The position numbers were made by a program, and so were the translations under genes. A stretch of DNA of 13,003 nt from Acidimicrobiaceae bacterium (GTDB taxonomy: Bacteria > Actinomycetota > Acidimicrobiia > Acidimicrobiales > Ilumatobacteraceae): positions 1 to 13,003 of the forward strand of contig CANLHV010000027.1 of NCBI GenBank assembly GCA_947490975.1, read 5' to 3'. Within the stretch, counting starts at the first letter, position 1, and each line of letters begins with the position of its first letter. The notes under the pieces are model-generated. The model searched no databases and had not been told where the DNA came from. It saw only the letters and a list, made by a program, of their open reading frames with translations. Positions 4,885-13,003 of the stretch are shown piece after piece.

Positions 4885-7815
4885 ATGCTGCCGACAATTG
4901 GTGAGTTGCGTCCGTGGGCCGACCCACGCGTAAATCAAATTAATCGCATGCCAATGCATGCAACGATTATTCGTGAAAATCGATTGTCACTCGACGGCGA
5001 ATGGTCGTTTGATTTGTTTTCACACCCAGATGAAGTTGACTCGGCAGTATTGAGTGAACTGCAGGCCAACAAAACCGTTGTTGTCCCAGGTAATTGGACG
5101 ATGCAAGATACTGGCGACTTTCCGCATTACACGAACATTCAAATGCCGTTTGCGGGCTCACCACCAAACTTGCCTGATCGAATCGCCACAGGTGTCTATC
5201 GTCGTAGTTTTGTCGTGCGCGATGATTGGCGTCAGTTGCAAACTGTGCTTTGTGTTGGCGGTGCTGAAAGCGTGCATGCCGTCTATTTGAATGGCGAGTT
5301 CGTTGGTTATGGCACCGACAGTCGTTTGCCAAGCGAATATGACATCGGCAAGTTTCTCGTGACTGGCGAGAATATTTTGGCGATCGTCGTTATGCGGTAT
5401 AGCGCGATGAGTTATATCGAAGATCAAGATCAGTGGTGGATGGCTGGTTTGCATCGCGGTGTTTATATCGAGTCGCGAAAAGACGTTTGCATTGCTGACA
5501 TTGTTTGTGAGACCGATTTTGACAGCAAGAAAAAACTTGGCAGCCTGACGATAGATACCGAGATCAGTTTTACCGGCAAACCTAAGCCTGGTTTTGTTGT
5601 GCACACGAGGCTCTTTTCACCAGGCGGAAAAGCGATTGGCAAAACCCATTCAGTAACGGTGCCGCATATTGCTGATCAGCCATATTTTTTTATTGGTCAC
5701 AAGACAAATTTCAGTTGGGTTGTTAATAACTGTGCGGCGTGGTCGGCTGAAGCGCCGAATTTGTATCAAGTCGAAATTCAGTTGGTCGCGCCATCTGGCG
5801 AAGTTATTGAAACCGTGCGACAGCGAGTCGGGTTTCGAAGAGTTGAAGTTAGAAACCGTCAACTTCTCGTAAATAGTCAACCGATCTGGATCTTCGGCGT
5901 CAATCGACACGACCACGACCCCGATAAGGGCAGCACAGTATCGATTGAAGACATGCGCCACGATTTAGAAGTAATGCGACGCCATAACATCACTGCGATT
6001 CGTGGCGCGCACTACCCAAATGACGCTGTTTTTTACGATTTGTGCGATGAACTCGGCATGTATGTCGTTGATGAGGCGAATATCGAGGGCCATGCATTCA
6101 ACACGAGTATCTGTGATGATGATCGTTATCTATCGGCGTTCGTCGAGCGTGGCGCGCGAATGGTTCAGCGCGATCGAAATCATCCGTCAATAATTCTTTG
6201 GAGTTTGGGAAACGAGACAGGTTACGGCGCAAATCACGATGCACTTGCAGGATGGATCAGGCGAACGGATAGCACGCGACCTTTGCATTATGAGGGTGCG
6301 ATTTTTCACGGTGATAAAAATCGAATCTCAAAGTCAAATTGGGTCGACGGGGGTTTGCATGCCAGCGACATTGTTTGTCCGATGTATGTGCCGATTGATT
6401 CGATCAAAAAATATGGTGATGATGGTCTCGGCACACGACCATTAATAATGTGCGAATACAGCCACGCGATGGGCAATTCAAATGGATCGTTAGCCGACTA
6501 TTGGCAAGTAATTTGCAACACGCCCGGCCTGCAAGGTGGTTTCATTTGGGAGTTCAAAGATCATGGTCTGCGTCAAAAGTTAACTGACTCTAAAACACGA
6601 TTTGCAGTTGGTGGCGACTTTGGCGATCAACCAAATGACCGCAGTTTTGTTGCAGACGGTCTCGTTTCATCTGATTGTGAACCGCACCCAGCGATGCACG
6701 AAGTTGCGTGGGTTTATCGACCGATCACGAGTGAGATAAAAAAAGTAAGTGGTCAAACTAAAATATTGGTGACGAACAGACAATCGTTTGTTGGTACAGA
6801 GAGTTACCTCGCAAGTTTTGAGTTGTTGATCGACGGTGTTGTGACGGCGAGCGGAAACTTGTCCAACTGGAAGGTAACTGCTCGGTCTTCAAAACTTTTT
6901 GCACTGCCGTGTCGGGTTGTTGCGCCGACAAAGAGCGAAGTGCACTTGAACATTTTTTGGCGGCTAAAGCGAGATAGCTGGTTTGCGCCAAAAAGTCATT
7001 GTGCGGCTTGGGATCAATTAGAACTAAAGCGAAAGCCAAAAGCGGTTTTAAAAGTTGCCAGGCGTAACAGCACTAAAAATATTGATGGCAGCTCTAAGTT
7101 TGAGAAGTTGTTGGTTTCGCCGGTCGAATTGTTTTTGTGGCGAGCACCTATTGATAATGACGGCTACAAATTGATGCCAGAACTCTTCGAAAAACAGGGC
7201 ACCGGAAGCAAAGCAATGCAGACTTGGCGAAATTTAGGACTTGATCGTCGAAGTGCTGAAGATCTTGTAAAGCACGAGATGTTGCGTGAAGTGCGCACTG
7301 GTGGCTGCGAAGTTGACTTCTTTCATCGTGTTGTCGTGCCAAAATCTCTTGACGACTTGCCACGTGTTGGAGTTCGGTTTTCATTACCAGACGGTTTTGA
7401 CAAAATTAGGTGGTTTGGTCGCGGACCATTTGAAAATTATCCAGATCGAAATAGCGGATCGATCTTGGGTGAGTGGACCGCGAAACCAGATGCACCGCCG
7501 TATTTGGTGCCACAAGAGTTTGGTTTGCGCACTGATATGCGGTGGGTTGAATTCACTTCTACAAAGTCAAACCAAATTGTGCGAATTGAGATTTTACAAC
7601 CGTCATCGATGCACTTCTCTGCAACCAATTTCTCAGCACACGATTTATTTGCCACCGAAAATCAGTGTGATCTGAAGCCACGAAAAGAGTTGATCGTGCA
7701 TCTTGATGTTGCCCATCGCGGCTTGGGTACTGCGAGTTGTGGTCCGGATGTGCTCGAGAACTATCGAATCAAATCAGGGAAATTTTCGTTTGCTTATCGA
7801 GTGACTGTGCGTTAA
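4885..7815 (+). CDS. lacZ: Beta-galactosidase, glycoside hydrolase family 2 (LacZ type)
   Basis: Hydrolyses lactose and other beta-D-galactosides, releasing galactose. From this ATG it is 976 residues (E. coli LacZ is 1023) and has no signal peptide, so it should be cytoplasmic. In this numbering the order is: N-terminal sugar-binding domain starting at WADPRVNQINRMPMHAT (about 11-27) with QWWMAGLHRGVYI (about 183-195); central TIM barrel with FGVNRHDHDPDKG (about 337-349), acid/base Glu444 in LGNETGYG, nucleophile Glu524 in MCEYSHAMGNS and GGFIWEFKDHG; and a C-terminal small-chain-like domain with LWRAPIDNDG, WFGRGPFENYPDRN, PQEFGLRTD and SCGPD. TTG at 4834 or GTG at 4882 also lie in frame; ATG at 4885 gives the usual short lead to the conserved WADP motif and clears galT. 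It is followed after 6 bp by an alpha-galactosidase gene. Substrate could be a plant or algal galactoside rather than lactose. Confidence 0.95.
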   Translation: MLPTIGELRPWADPRVNQINRMPMHATIIRENRLSLDGEWSFDLFSHPDEVDSAVLSELQANKTVVVPGNWTMQDTGDFPHYTNIQMPFAGSPPNLPDRIATGVYRRSFVVRDDWRQLQTVLCVGGAESVHAVYLNGEFVGYGTDSRLPSEYDIGKFLVTGENILAIVVMRYSAMSYIEDQDQWWMAGLHRGVYIESRKDVCIADIVCETDFDSKKKLGSLTIDTEISFTGKPKPGFVVHTRLFSPGGKAIGKTHSVTVPHIADQPYFFIGHKTNFSWVVNNCAAWSAEAPNLYQVEIQLVAPSGEVIETVRQRVGFRRVEVRNRQLLVNSQPIWIFGVNRHDHDPDKGSTVSIEDMRHDLEVMRRHNITAIRGAHYPNDAVFYDLCDELGMYVVDEANIEGHAFNTSICDDDRYLSAFVERGARMVQRDRNHPSIILWSLGNETGYGANHDALAGWIRRTDSTRPLHYEGAIFHGDKNRISKSNWVDGGLHASDIVCPMYVPIDSIKKYGDDGLGTRPLIMCEYSHAMGNSNGSLADYWQVICNTPGLQGGFIWEFKDHGLRQKLTDSKTRFAVGGDFGDQPNDRSFVADGLVSSDCEPHPAMHEVAWVYRPITSEIKKVSGQTKILVTNRQSFVGTESYLASFELLIDGVVTASGNLSNWKVTARSSKLFALPCRVVAPTKSEVHLNIFWRLKRDSWFAPKSHCAAWDQLELKRKPKAVLKVARRNSTKNIDGSSKFEKLLVSPVELFLWRAPIDNDGYKLMPELFEKQGTGSKAMQTWRNLGLDRRSAEDLVKHEMLREVRTGGCEVDFFHRVVVPKSLDDLPRVGVRFSLPDGFDKIRWFGRGPFENYPDRNSGSILGEWTAKPDAPPYLVPQEFGLRTDMRWVEFTSTKSNQIVRIEILQPSSMHFSATNFSAHDLFATENQCDLKPRKELIVHLDVAHRGLGTASCGPDVLENYRIKSGKFSFAYRVTVR

Positions 7816-7821
7816 AGACTC

Positions 7822-9915
7822 ATGACTGAAAATTTGATTCATCTTCGACGGCCCGGCGTGAGCGTGGTGGTCGATGTTTCGATGGGAGTACCGGTGGTCG
7901 CTTACTGGGGGCGCGAACTCGAAACGATCGATCGCGATTCGATTCTTGCGTCAGTTTATTTACCAAAGCAGCCTGGTGGGGTCGACGTGACTGCACCGAT
8001 TGCTGTTGTGCCACAACATGGCGATGGATGTTTTGCTCGCCCGGGGCTCGCTGGTCATCGTCCCGGAGGAAGATATTTTGCTCCGCGATTTAGTCATTCA
8101 AAAGTTGAGATGTCAGATTATGGTTTTGTCTTCACAAGCACTGACTCGGCGGCTGAATTGGGTTTGCGTTGTCAGTTTGAACTTCGTGAGTCAGGTGTTT
8201 TGGCGATCAATGCGACTGTTACAAACAATGGTGACAGTCGTTATTTGCTCGACACGCTCAGCATTACGCTGCCGATACCAAGTTGTGCTGAAGAGTTGGT
8301 GACTCTGACCGGCAGCTGGGCTCGTGAATTTGCGATACAACGACAAAGTTTTTCGCACGGTGCATGGACTGCTGAAAATCGCACTGGCCGCACATCACAC
8401 GAGCATCCGCCGGTGGTCTGGGCTGTTCAAGCGGATTCAAACGAATGGTATGGCGAAGTGTGGGGTGCCCATCTGGCTTGGAGCGGAAATCATGTTTTGT
8501 TGGCAGAAGTGCTTGCAGACTCGCGAAAATATTTGCAACTTGGTGAATTGCTCATGGCAGGAGAAATTTGTTTAGAGTCGGGCGGTTCTTATTCGACACC
8601 AGAAGTTGTTGCGACATATTCTGAAAATGGCTTGACGCCTGCATCGTTAAATTTTCATCGCAATGTTCGTGCGAATTTGCCACAGCGAAGTAACTCTGCA
8701 TCACGCAAAGTTTTGTTGAACACATGGGAAGCCGTTTATTTCAATCATGATGAAGAAAAACTGATGCAACTCGCCGAACTAGCAGCAGGTGTCGGTGTCG
8801 AGCGATTTGTTTTGGATGATGGTTGGTTCGCAGGTCGGCGAAGTGATGAATCAAGTTTGGGCGATTGGTGGGTTTCGCCAGAGATTTATCCGAATGGTTT
8901 GACGCCATTAATTTCGCATGTACGAAAACTAGGCATGGACTTTGGCATCTGGGTCGAGCCCGAGATGATCAGTCAAGACAGCGATTTGTTTCGCATGCAC
9001 CCCGACTGGGCTCTCGTCTCGCCAGATTATGAGCCAGTGAGATCAAGAAATCAACTTGTGTTGAATTTGGCGCATGCACCTGCTTACGAATATGTATTTT
9101 CAAAGCTCGACAAATTATTTAGCGAAAATGAAATCTCTTTTGTCAAGTGGGACATGAATAGGCCTCATGTTCAGGCAACTCTGCAAAGTGGCGCCGCCGG
9201 AACACACGAACAAACTTTGGCTGTATACAAGTTGATTGACCAACTGCGAGCAAAGCATCAACACATTGAAATTGAAAGTTGCTCGTCTGGCGGAGGTCGC
9301 ATTGATCACGAAATTTTGCGACGCACAGATCGGGTTTGGACAAGCGACTGCATCGACCCATATCGACGACAGAAGATTCAACGTGGGGCATCGATGTTTA
9401 TTCCGAATGAGGTGATGGGCGCGCACATTGGTGCTGAAAAGGCTCACACAACTAGTCGAGTGCATTCATTAGAGTTTCGGGCAATTTCTGCAGTCTTCGG
9501 ACACCTCGGACTTGAATTAGATCTCACATTGTGCAGTCAAGACGAATTGCAGTTAATCAAACAGGCTGTTGACTGGCACAAAAAGTTTCGGGGCTTGTTG
9601 CACTCTGGCGATGCAGTGCGATTTGATTGTGAAAGTGAATCACAAATAAGTCATGGCGTTTACTCACAAGACCGCAACGAAGCACTCGTATCTCTAGTGC
9701 AGTTGACAGAAACAAAACTGGGCAAAGGTTCACAGATTTTACGGTTGCCCGGCCTTGACAGTGATCGTCGATATCGCGTTGCGGCATTTGATTCAAAATT
9801 TGCAACGACTCACGCTGTCGGCGAATATACGGGCCAGCAACTTTCGACTACAGGTTTAAAACTGTCCGAAATGAGTCCCGAAACCGGAACGATTTTTCAT
9901 CTCTTGAGTATCTAG
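7822..9915 (+). CDS. Alpha-galactosidase, glycoside hydrolase family 36
   Basis: Releases alpha-linked galactose from substrates such as melibiose and raffinose-family oligosaccharides. The 697 residues are close to the roughly 700-740 usual for bacterial GH36. The N-terminal beta-sandwich occupies about 1-290. The TIM barrel (about 295-610) has VLDDGWFAGRR (330-340), GIWVEPEMI (375-383), the nucleophile Asp444 in VKWDMNR, ESCSSGGGR (485-493) and acid/base Asp509 in TSDCIDPYRR. A small C-terminal beta domain follows. There is no signal peptide, so the enzyme should act on imported sugars in the cytoplasm. The ATG lies 6 bp after the lacZ stop without a Shine-Dalgarno, indicating co-transcription and perhaps re-initiation. 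Pairing of alpha- and beta-galactosidase with nearby galT and galM indicates a general galactoside-use locus; the transporter is outside the window. Confidence 0.94.
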   Translation: MTENLIHLRRPGVSVVVDVSMGVPVVAYWGRELETIDRDSILASVYLPKQPGGVDVTAPIAVVPQHGDGCFARPGLAGHRPGGRYFAPRFSHSKVEMSDYGFVFTSTDSAAELGLRCQFELRESGVLAINATVTNNGDSRYLLDTLSITLPIPSCAEELVTLTGSWAREFAIQRQSFSHGAWTAENRTGRTSHEHPPVVWAVQADSNEWYGEVWGAHLAWSGNHVLLAEVLADSRKYLQLGELLMAGEICLESGGSYSTPEVVATYSENGLTPASLNFHRNVRANLPQRSNSASRKVLLNTWEAVYFNHDEEKLMQLAELAAGVGVERFVLDDGWFAGRRSDESSLGDWWVSPEIYPNGLTPLISHVRKLGMDFGIWVEPEMISQDSDLFRMHPDWALVSPDYEPVRSRNQLVLNLAHAPAYEYVFSKLDKLFSENEISFVKWDMNRPHVQATLQSGAAGTHEQTLAVYKLIDQLRAKHQHIEIESCSSGGGRIDHEILRRTDRVWTSDCIDPYRRQKIQRGASMFIPNEVMGAHIGAEKAHTTSRVHSLEFRAISAVFGHLGLELDLTLCSQDELQLIKQAVDWHKKFRGLLHSGDAVRFDCESESQISHGVYSQDRNEALVSLVQLTETKLGKGSQILRLPGLDSDRRYRVAAFDSKFATTHAVGEYTGQQLSTTGLKLSEMSPETGTIFHLLSI

Positions 9916-9929
9916 TGCGGGTCGCCTCA

Positions 9930-9942
9930 TAGAATTAAAGGC
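9930..9942 (+). promoter_or_regulatory. Putative leaderless promoter (-10 box) for gatCAB
   Basis: TAGAAT (9930-9935) is a good -10 match, followed by 7 bases (TAAAGGC) and then the GTG start of gatC. Transcription would start at the GTG itself. A possible -35 (TTGAGT, 9904-9909) lies 20 bp upstream, longer than ideal and inside the end of the alpha-galactosidase gene. It lets the essential gatCAB unit be expressed independently of the galactoside genes, from which no terminator separates it. Confidence 0.5.
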
Positions 9943-10245
9943 GTGTCTGAGTCAATTTCGAAAGAAACAGTCGTCAAAGTTTCGCGACTTGCGCGGTTAA
10001 GCCTCACGCCAGAACAAGCAGAAAAAATGACTTCTCAGTTGGCAGGCATGCTCGAGCACTTTCGCGATATCGATGCACTAGACCTTTCGGATATTGAGCC
10101 GATGACGCAGCCGTATCCATTAAAAAACGTGATGCGTGAAGATGTCGAAGCCAAGTCATTAGATCGCCAAGAAGTTTTAGATCAAGCACCTGCTGCTGAG
10201 AGCGGTCGCTTTCGTGTGCCACCAACAATTGGATTCGACGTTTAG
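9943..10245 (+). CDS. gatC: Asp-tRNA(Asn)/Glu-tRNA(Gln) amidotransferase subunit C
   Basis: GatC wraps around the GatA-GatB interface and stabilises the GatCAB amidotransferase, which converts misacylated Glu-tRNA(Gln) and/or Asp-tRNA(Asn) to the correct forms. At 100 residues it matches the family length. Recognisable parts are VVKVSRLARLSLTPEQAE (about 10-27), the LDLSDIEPMTQPYPLKNVMRED stretch (about 47-68) and the C-terminal RFRVPPTIGF. The start is GTG, and no ATG near it lies in frame. A good -10 box 7 bases upstream suggests leaderless translation. The stop is 3 bp before gatA, which together with gatB confirms the identity. Confidence 0.95.
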   Translation: MSESISKETVVKVSRLARLSLTPEQAEKMTSQLAGMLEHFRDIDALDLSDIEPMTQPYPLKNVMREDVEAKSLDRQEVLDQAPAAESGRFRVPPTIGFDV

Positions 10246-10248
10246 GTC

Positions 10249-11664
10249 ATGCAAAAGCTCGTTGAAATTGTTGCTGGCGTCACTAGTGGCTCGACCACTG
10301 CAACTGCTGTCGTTGAAGAACATCTTGCACGTATCAAAGTGCGCGAAGCAGAGATTCACGCCTTCAATCTTGTAACCGCAGATCAAGCCCGCAAAGATGC
10401 TGCAAAAATTGACGAAGATGTGAAGGCTGGCAAAGCAGTTGGCGCGTTGGCTGGTGTGCCGATTGCGCTTAAAGACAACATGTGCACTCGCGGTGTTGAA
10501 ACAACTTGCTCGTCAAAAATTTTGCAAGGCTGGAAGCCGCCATACGACGCCACCGTCGTTACGAAGTTGCGCAATGCTGGTGCGGTAATTGTTGGCAAGA
10601 CAAACCTCGATGAGTTTGCGATGGGTTCAAGCACTGAAAATTCAGCATTTGGCCCGACGAGAAATCCTCTTGATGTTTCGCGCGTACCCGGTGGATCAAG
10701 TGGCGGTAGCGCGGCTGCAGTTAGCGCTGGTTTCGCTGCCGCATCTTTGGGCAGTGACACGGGCGGCAGCATTCGTCAACCAGCGGCGTTGTGCGGTGTG
10801 GTCGGCGTCAAGCCAACTTATGGCACGGTTTCGCGTTACGGATTAGTTGCGTTTGCGAGCAGCCTTGATCAGATTGGTCCATTTACAAGTGATGTGCGCG
10901 ATGCCGCGACTTTGCTTGAAGTCATTTCAGGTCACGATCCGATGGATTCAACTTCGATTCCGCAACCTGCTGCTTCGCTAGTTTCGGTGCTCGATCAAGG
11001 TGTGAAGGGCATGCGAATTGGTCGTGTCACTGATTTGCCTGAAGGTTGCGAACCAGATGTGCTTGCACGACTTGAAGCGGCGTTCGATGCAATGCGCAAT
11101 GCAGGGGCGACAATTGTTGATGTCAAATTACCGTCGTTGCAATATTGCTTGACTGCTTATTATTTGATTGCGCCAGCCGAAGCAAGCAGTAATCTCGCGC
11201 GCTATGACGGCGTGCGTTACGGAAATCGAGTTGACGCGGCAGATTTGAACGCGATGTACGCAGCCACTCGCGAATCTGGTTTCGGCGAAGAAGTCAAACG
11301 CCGCATCATGCTTGGCACGTACGCGCTGTCAGCGGGCTACTTTGATGCGTATTACGGCAAGGCTCTAAAAGTTCGTCGCCTTATTTCGGATGATTTTGCT
11401 CGCGCATACAAAGATGTCGATGCGATCTTGACGCCGACTTCGCCTTCGACTGCTTTTAAGTTTGGCTCGAAAACAGATAATCCGTTGGCAATGTATTTGT
11501 GCGACGTTTTCACTATTCCGACAAATTTGGCTGGGCATCCCGCGATGAGCGTGCCGTTTGGCGTCGGTTCAGATTCGATGCCAGTTGGCATCCAAGTGTT
11601 GGCAACGACAATGGGCGAGCAGGCGATGTTTAAAGTTGCGGCCGAACTCGAGCGTGCATCATGA
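10249..11664 (+). CDS. gatA: Asp-tRNA(Asn)/Glu-tRNA(Gln) amidotransferase subunit A
   Basis: The glutaminase subunit of GatCAB: it hydrolyses glutamine and passes ammonia to GatB. The 471-residue protein has a full amidase signature. The Ser-cis-Ser-Lys triad is visible as Lys75 (VPIALKDN), cis-Ser150 (GGSSGGSAAA) and Ser174 (DTGGSIRQP), with the family spacing. GTVSRYGLVAFASSLDQIGP (about 197-216), common in GatA, follows. The ATG is 3 bp after the gatC stop and the stop overlaps the gatB start as ATGA, so the three subunits are translated as a tight operon. It ends slightly short of longer GatA proteins (about 485) but the C-terminal PVGIQVLA motif is present, so it looks complete. Confidence 0.97.
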   Translation: MQKLVEIVAGVTSGSTTATAVVEEHLARIKVREAEIHAFNLVTADQARKDAAKIDEDVKAGKAVGALAGVPIALKDNMCTRGVETTCSSKILQGWKPPYDATVVTKLRNAGAVIVGKTNLDEFAMGSSTENSAFGPTRNPLDVSRVPGGSSGGSAAAVSAGFAAASLGSDTGGSIRQPAALCGVVGVKPTYGTVSRYGLVAFASSLDQIGPFTSDVRDAATLLEVISGHDPMDSTSIPQPAASLVSVLDQGVKGMRIGRVTDLPEGCEPDVLARLEAAFDAMRNAGATIVDVKLPSLQYCLTAYYLIAPAEASSNLARYDGVRYGNRVDAADLNAMYAATRESGFGEEVKRRIMLGTYALSAGYFDAYYGKALKVRRLISDDFARAYKDVDAILTPTSPSTAFKFGSKTDNPLAMYLCDVFTIPTNLAGHPAMSVPFGVGSDSMPVGIQVLATTMGEQAMFKVAAELERAS

Positions 11665-13003
11665 GTGATAACGCAACACTGCCGAATGGTTGGCAACTTG
11701 TTGTCGGACTTGAAGTTCATGTCGAGTTGGCAACGAAGACCAAAATGTTCAGCGCGAGTGCGAATCGATTTGGTGATGAGCCAAATACGAATATTGACCC
11801 GGTAACCCTTGGTTTGCCGGGGGCATTGCCTGTTCTCAACAAGCACGCCGTCGAGTTGGCAATGCGAATTGGCTTGGCATTGAACTGCAAAGTTCAACCG
11901 TGCACTTTTCATCGCAAAAATTATTTTTACCCAGACTTGCCGAAGGCATATCAAATCACTCAATACGATCATCCGCTAAATGTTGATGGCTTTTTGATGT
12001 TGCCTGGTGATGTGCGCATTGGTGTTGAGCGCGCTCACCTCGAAGAAGACACCGGAAAGTCGACTCACTTTGGTGGTTCGTCGGGTCGAATTCACGGCAG
12101 CGATTATTCGTTACTTGACTACAACCGCGCTGGTGTGCCACTAGTTGAAATTGTCTCGCGACCAGATATTCGAACCTCTGAACAGGCTCGTCAATATGTT
12201 GCAGAATTGCGGGCAATTTTGCTGGCTGTCGGCGCGAGCGATGCAAAAATGGAAGAGGGTTCGATGCGCTGTGACGTCAACGTCTCGATTCATAAAGCTG
12301 GCACTCCATTTGGCACGAGGTGCGAAATCAAAAATGTGAACTCGATTCGCTCGGTGGGCCGAGCAATCGACTATGAAGCACGTCGTCAGGTCGACCTGAT
12401 CGAAGGCGGTGGCACAGTGCGACAAGAAACTCGCCACTGGGATGATGCAACTGGTCGCACAGAAACTTTGCGGACAAAAGAAGACGCCGATGACTATAGG
12501 TATTTCTTAGAGCCAGATTTGGTGCCGCTTGTGCCTGAGCAATCTTGGATTGACCAAGTTCGTGCTGCACTGCCAGTTTTGCCCGCGGCACGACGCAGTG
12601 CATTAGCCGAACTTTGCGGTGTCGACAAAGATGGCGAGTCTGCGTTTGTCGTCGTTGAGCGTGGACAAGATGACTATGTTCGTGAAGTTGTCAGCAGCGG
12701 TGGAGATCCACGGCGCTCGGTGATTTATGTGCAACAAGCATTTGCCGAACAAGGGCCGACACCAAAAGTGCCAGCGCGCGATTTAGCAGCGTTGACAATT
12801 CTTGAGCGAGACGCAAAAGTTACGTCTACTCAGGCAAAAACTTTGCTCACCGATTTGATTGATTCTGGTGGCGGCGATGTTGTGGCGATGGCCGCAAAGC
12901 GCGGGTTTGAAGCACTAGACACTGGCGCACTTGAAGCAATGGTTGACGCCGCGATTGCAGCAGAACCAGGCGCTTGGCAAAAATATTGCGCCGGCGAAGA
13001 AAA
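11661..13003 (+). CDS. gatB: Asp-tRNA(Asn)/Glu-tRNA(Gln) amidotransferase subunit B, partial at the 3' end
   Basis: GatB binds the misacylated tRNA and carries out the kinase and transamidase steps. The frame stays open from the ATG to the window edge, giving 447 codons of an expected roughly 475-500. Family motifs are VGLEVHVEL (15-23), GLPGALPVLN (51-60), FHRKNYFYPDLPKAYQ (83-98), AHLEEDTGKSTH (125-136) and YNRAGVPLVEIVSRPD (154-169). The catalytic cradle therefore fills the first half, followed by a helical linker. The tail domain (YqeY-like, from about residue 340) is present but truncated by the window. The ATG overlaps the gatA stop by 4 nt (ATGA), implying coupled synthesis of the subunits. 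Confidence 0.96.
   Translation, partial: MSDNATLPNGWQLVVGLEVHVELATKTKMFSASANRFGDEPNTNIDPVTLGLPGALPVLNKHAVELAMRIGLALNCKVQPCTFHRKNYFYPDLPKAYQITQYDHPLNVDGFLMLPGDVRIGVERAHLEEDTGKSTHFGGSSGRIHGSDYSLLDYNRAGVPLVEIVSRPDIRTSEQARQYVAELRAILLAVGASDAKMEEGSMRCDVNVSIHKAGTPFGTRCEIKNVNSIRSVGRAIDYEARRQVDLIEGGGTVRQETRHWDDATGRTETLRTKEDADDYRYFLEPDLVPLVPEQSWIDQVRAALPVLPAARRSALAELCGVDKDGESAFVVVERGQDDYVREVVSSGGDPRRSVIYVQQAFAEQGPTPKVPARDLAALTILERDAKVTSTQAKTLLTDLIDSGGGDVVAMAAKRGFEALDTGALEAMVDAAIAAEPGAWQKYCAGEE

Noticed and set aside
4843..4959. Open extension of the galT frame upstream to an ATG at 4959.
   Set aside because: The extra 39 residues do not resemble a GalT N-terminus and lie antisense to the start of lacZ; the GTG at 4842 gives the expected RQDPWLN beginning.
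4946..4961. Two GCATGC palindromes 10 bp apart just inside lacZ.
   Set aside because: They fall in codons for the conserved RMPMHAT segment, which is sufficient explanation.
5685..5692. Run of seven T in lacZ as a possible phase-variation site.
   Set aside because: The frame continues intact through conserved motifs on both sides, and a similar run of seven A near 6737 also lies within the open frame; there is no sign of switching.
1..13003. CRISPR arrays, transposases, attachment sites, tRNA or rRNA genes.
   Set aside because: No repeat-spacer pattern, transposase motif or structured RNA sequence was seen; there is almost no non-coding space to hold them.

Overview
This window is gene-dense bacterial chromosome with no RNA genes, mobile elements or CRISPR. 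It is most likely actinobacterial, possibly Acidimicrobiia-like. Evidence: start codons (GTG and ATG) directly downstream of TANNNT -10 boxes, almost no Shine-Dalgarno sequences, an Lgt carrying the GLGIWGG form typical of Actinobacteria, and a complete GatCAB set. The lineage assignment is inference from protein style and could not be checked by search.

Layout. (1) Positions 1-3156, minus strand: a tightly packed unit of M48 membrane metalloprotease, apolipoprotein N-acyltransferase (lnt) and aldose 1-epimerase (galM, cut by the window edge). Each junction is a 4-nt ATGA stop/start overlap. (2) Positions 3157-3230: a 74-bp divergent promoter gap. (3) 3231-4061, plus strand: prolipoprotein diacylglyceryl transferase (lgt). 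(4) 4015-4842, minus strand: galT, overlapping the 3' end of lgt tail to tail by 47 bp. (5) 4843-4884: a 42-bp divergent regulatory gap. (6) 4885-9915, plus strand: a two-gene unit of GH2 beta-galactosidase (lacZ) and GH36 alpha-galactosidase, 6 bp apart. (7) 9943-13003, plus strand: gatC-gatA-gatB, behind what looks like a clean leaderless promoter; gatB is cut by the right edge.

How the genes work together. LacZ and the alpha-galactosidase release galactose from beta- and alpha-galactosides in the cytoplasm (neither has a signal peptide), GalM interconverts the anomers, and GalT handles galactose-1-phosphate in the Leloir pathway. No galK, galE, transporter or regulator lies in the window. 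Lgt and Lnt are the first and last enzymes of bacterial lipoprotein acylation and sit here in divergent units separated by an M48 protease. GatCAB is the amidotransferase that makes Gln-tRNA(Gln) and/or Asn-tRNA(Asn).

The most notable observation is that Lnt carries Ser (codon TCT, 1157-1159) where the nitrilase-fold catalytic Cys is expected, although the Glu and Lys of the triad are present. Also worth a look are an AGCCATGG repeat pair spaced 42 bp across the galT/lacZ divergent promoter, the apparent leaderless architecture, and a GalT lacking the C-terminal HxH motif. I found no clear evidence of a wholly new multi-gene system.
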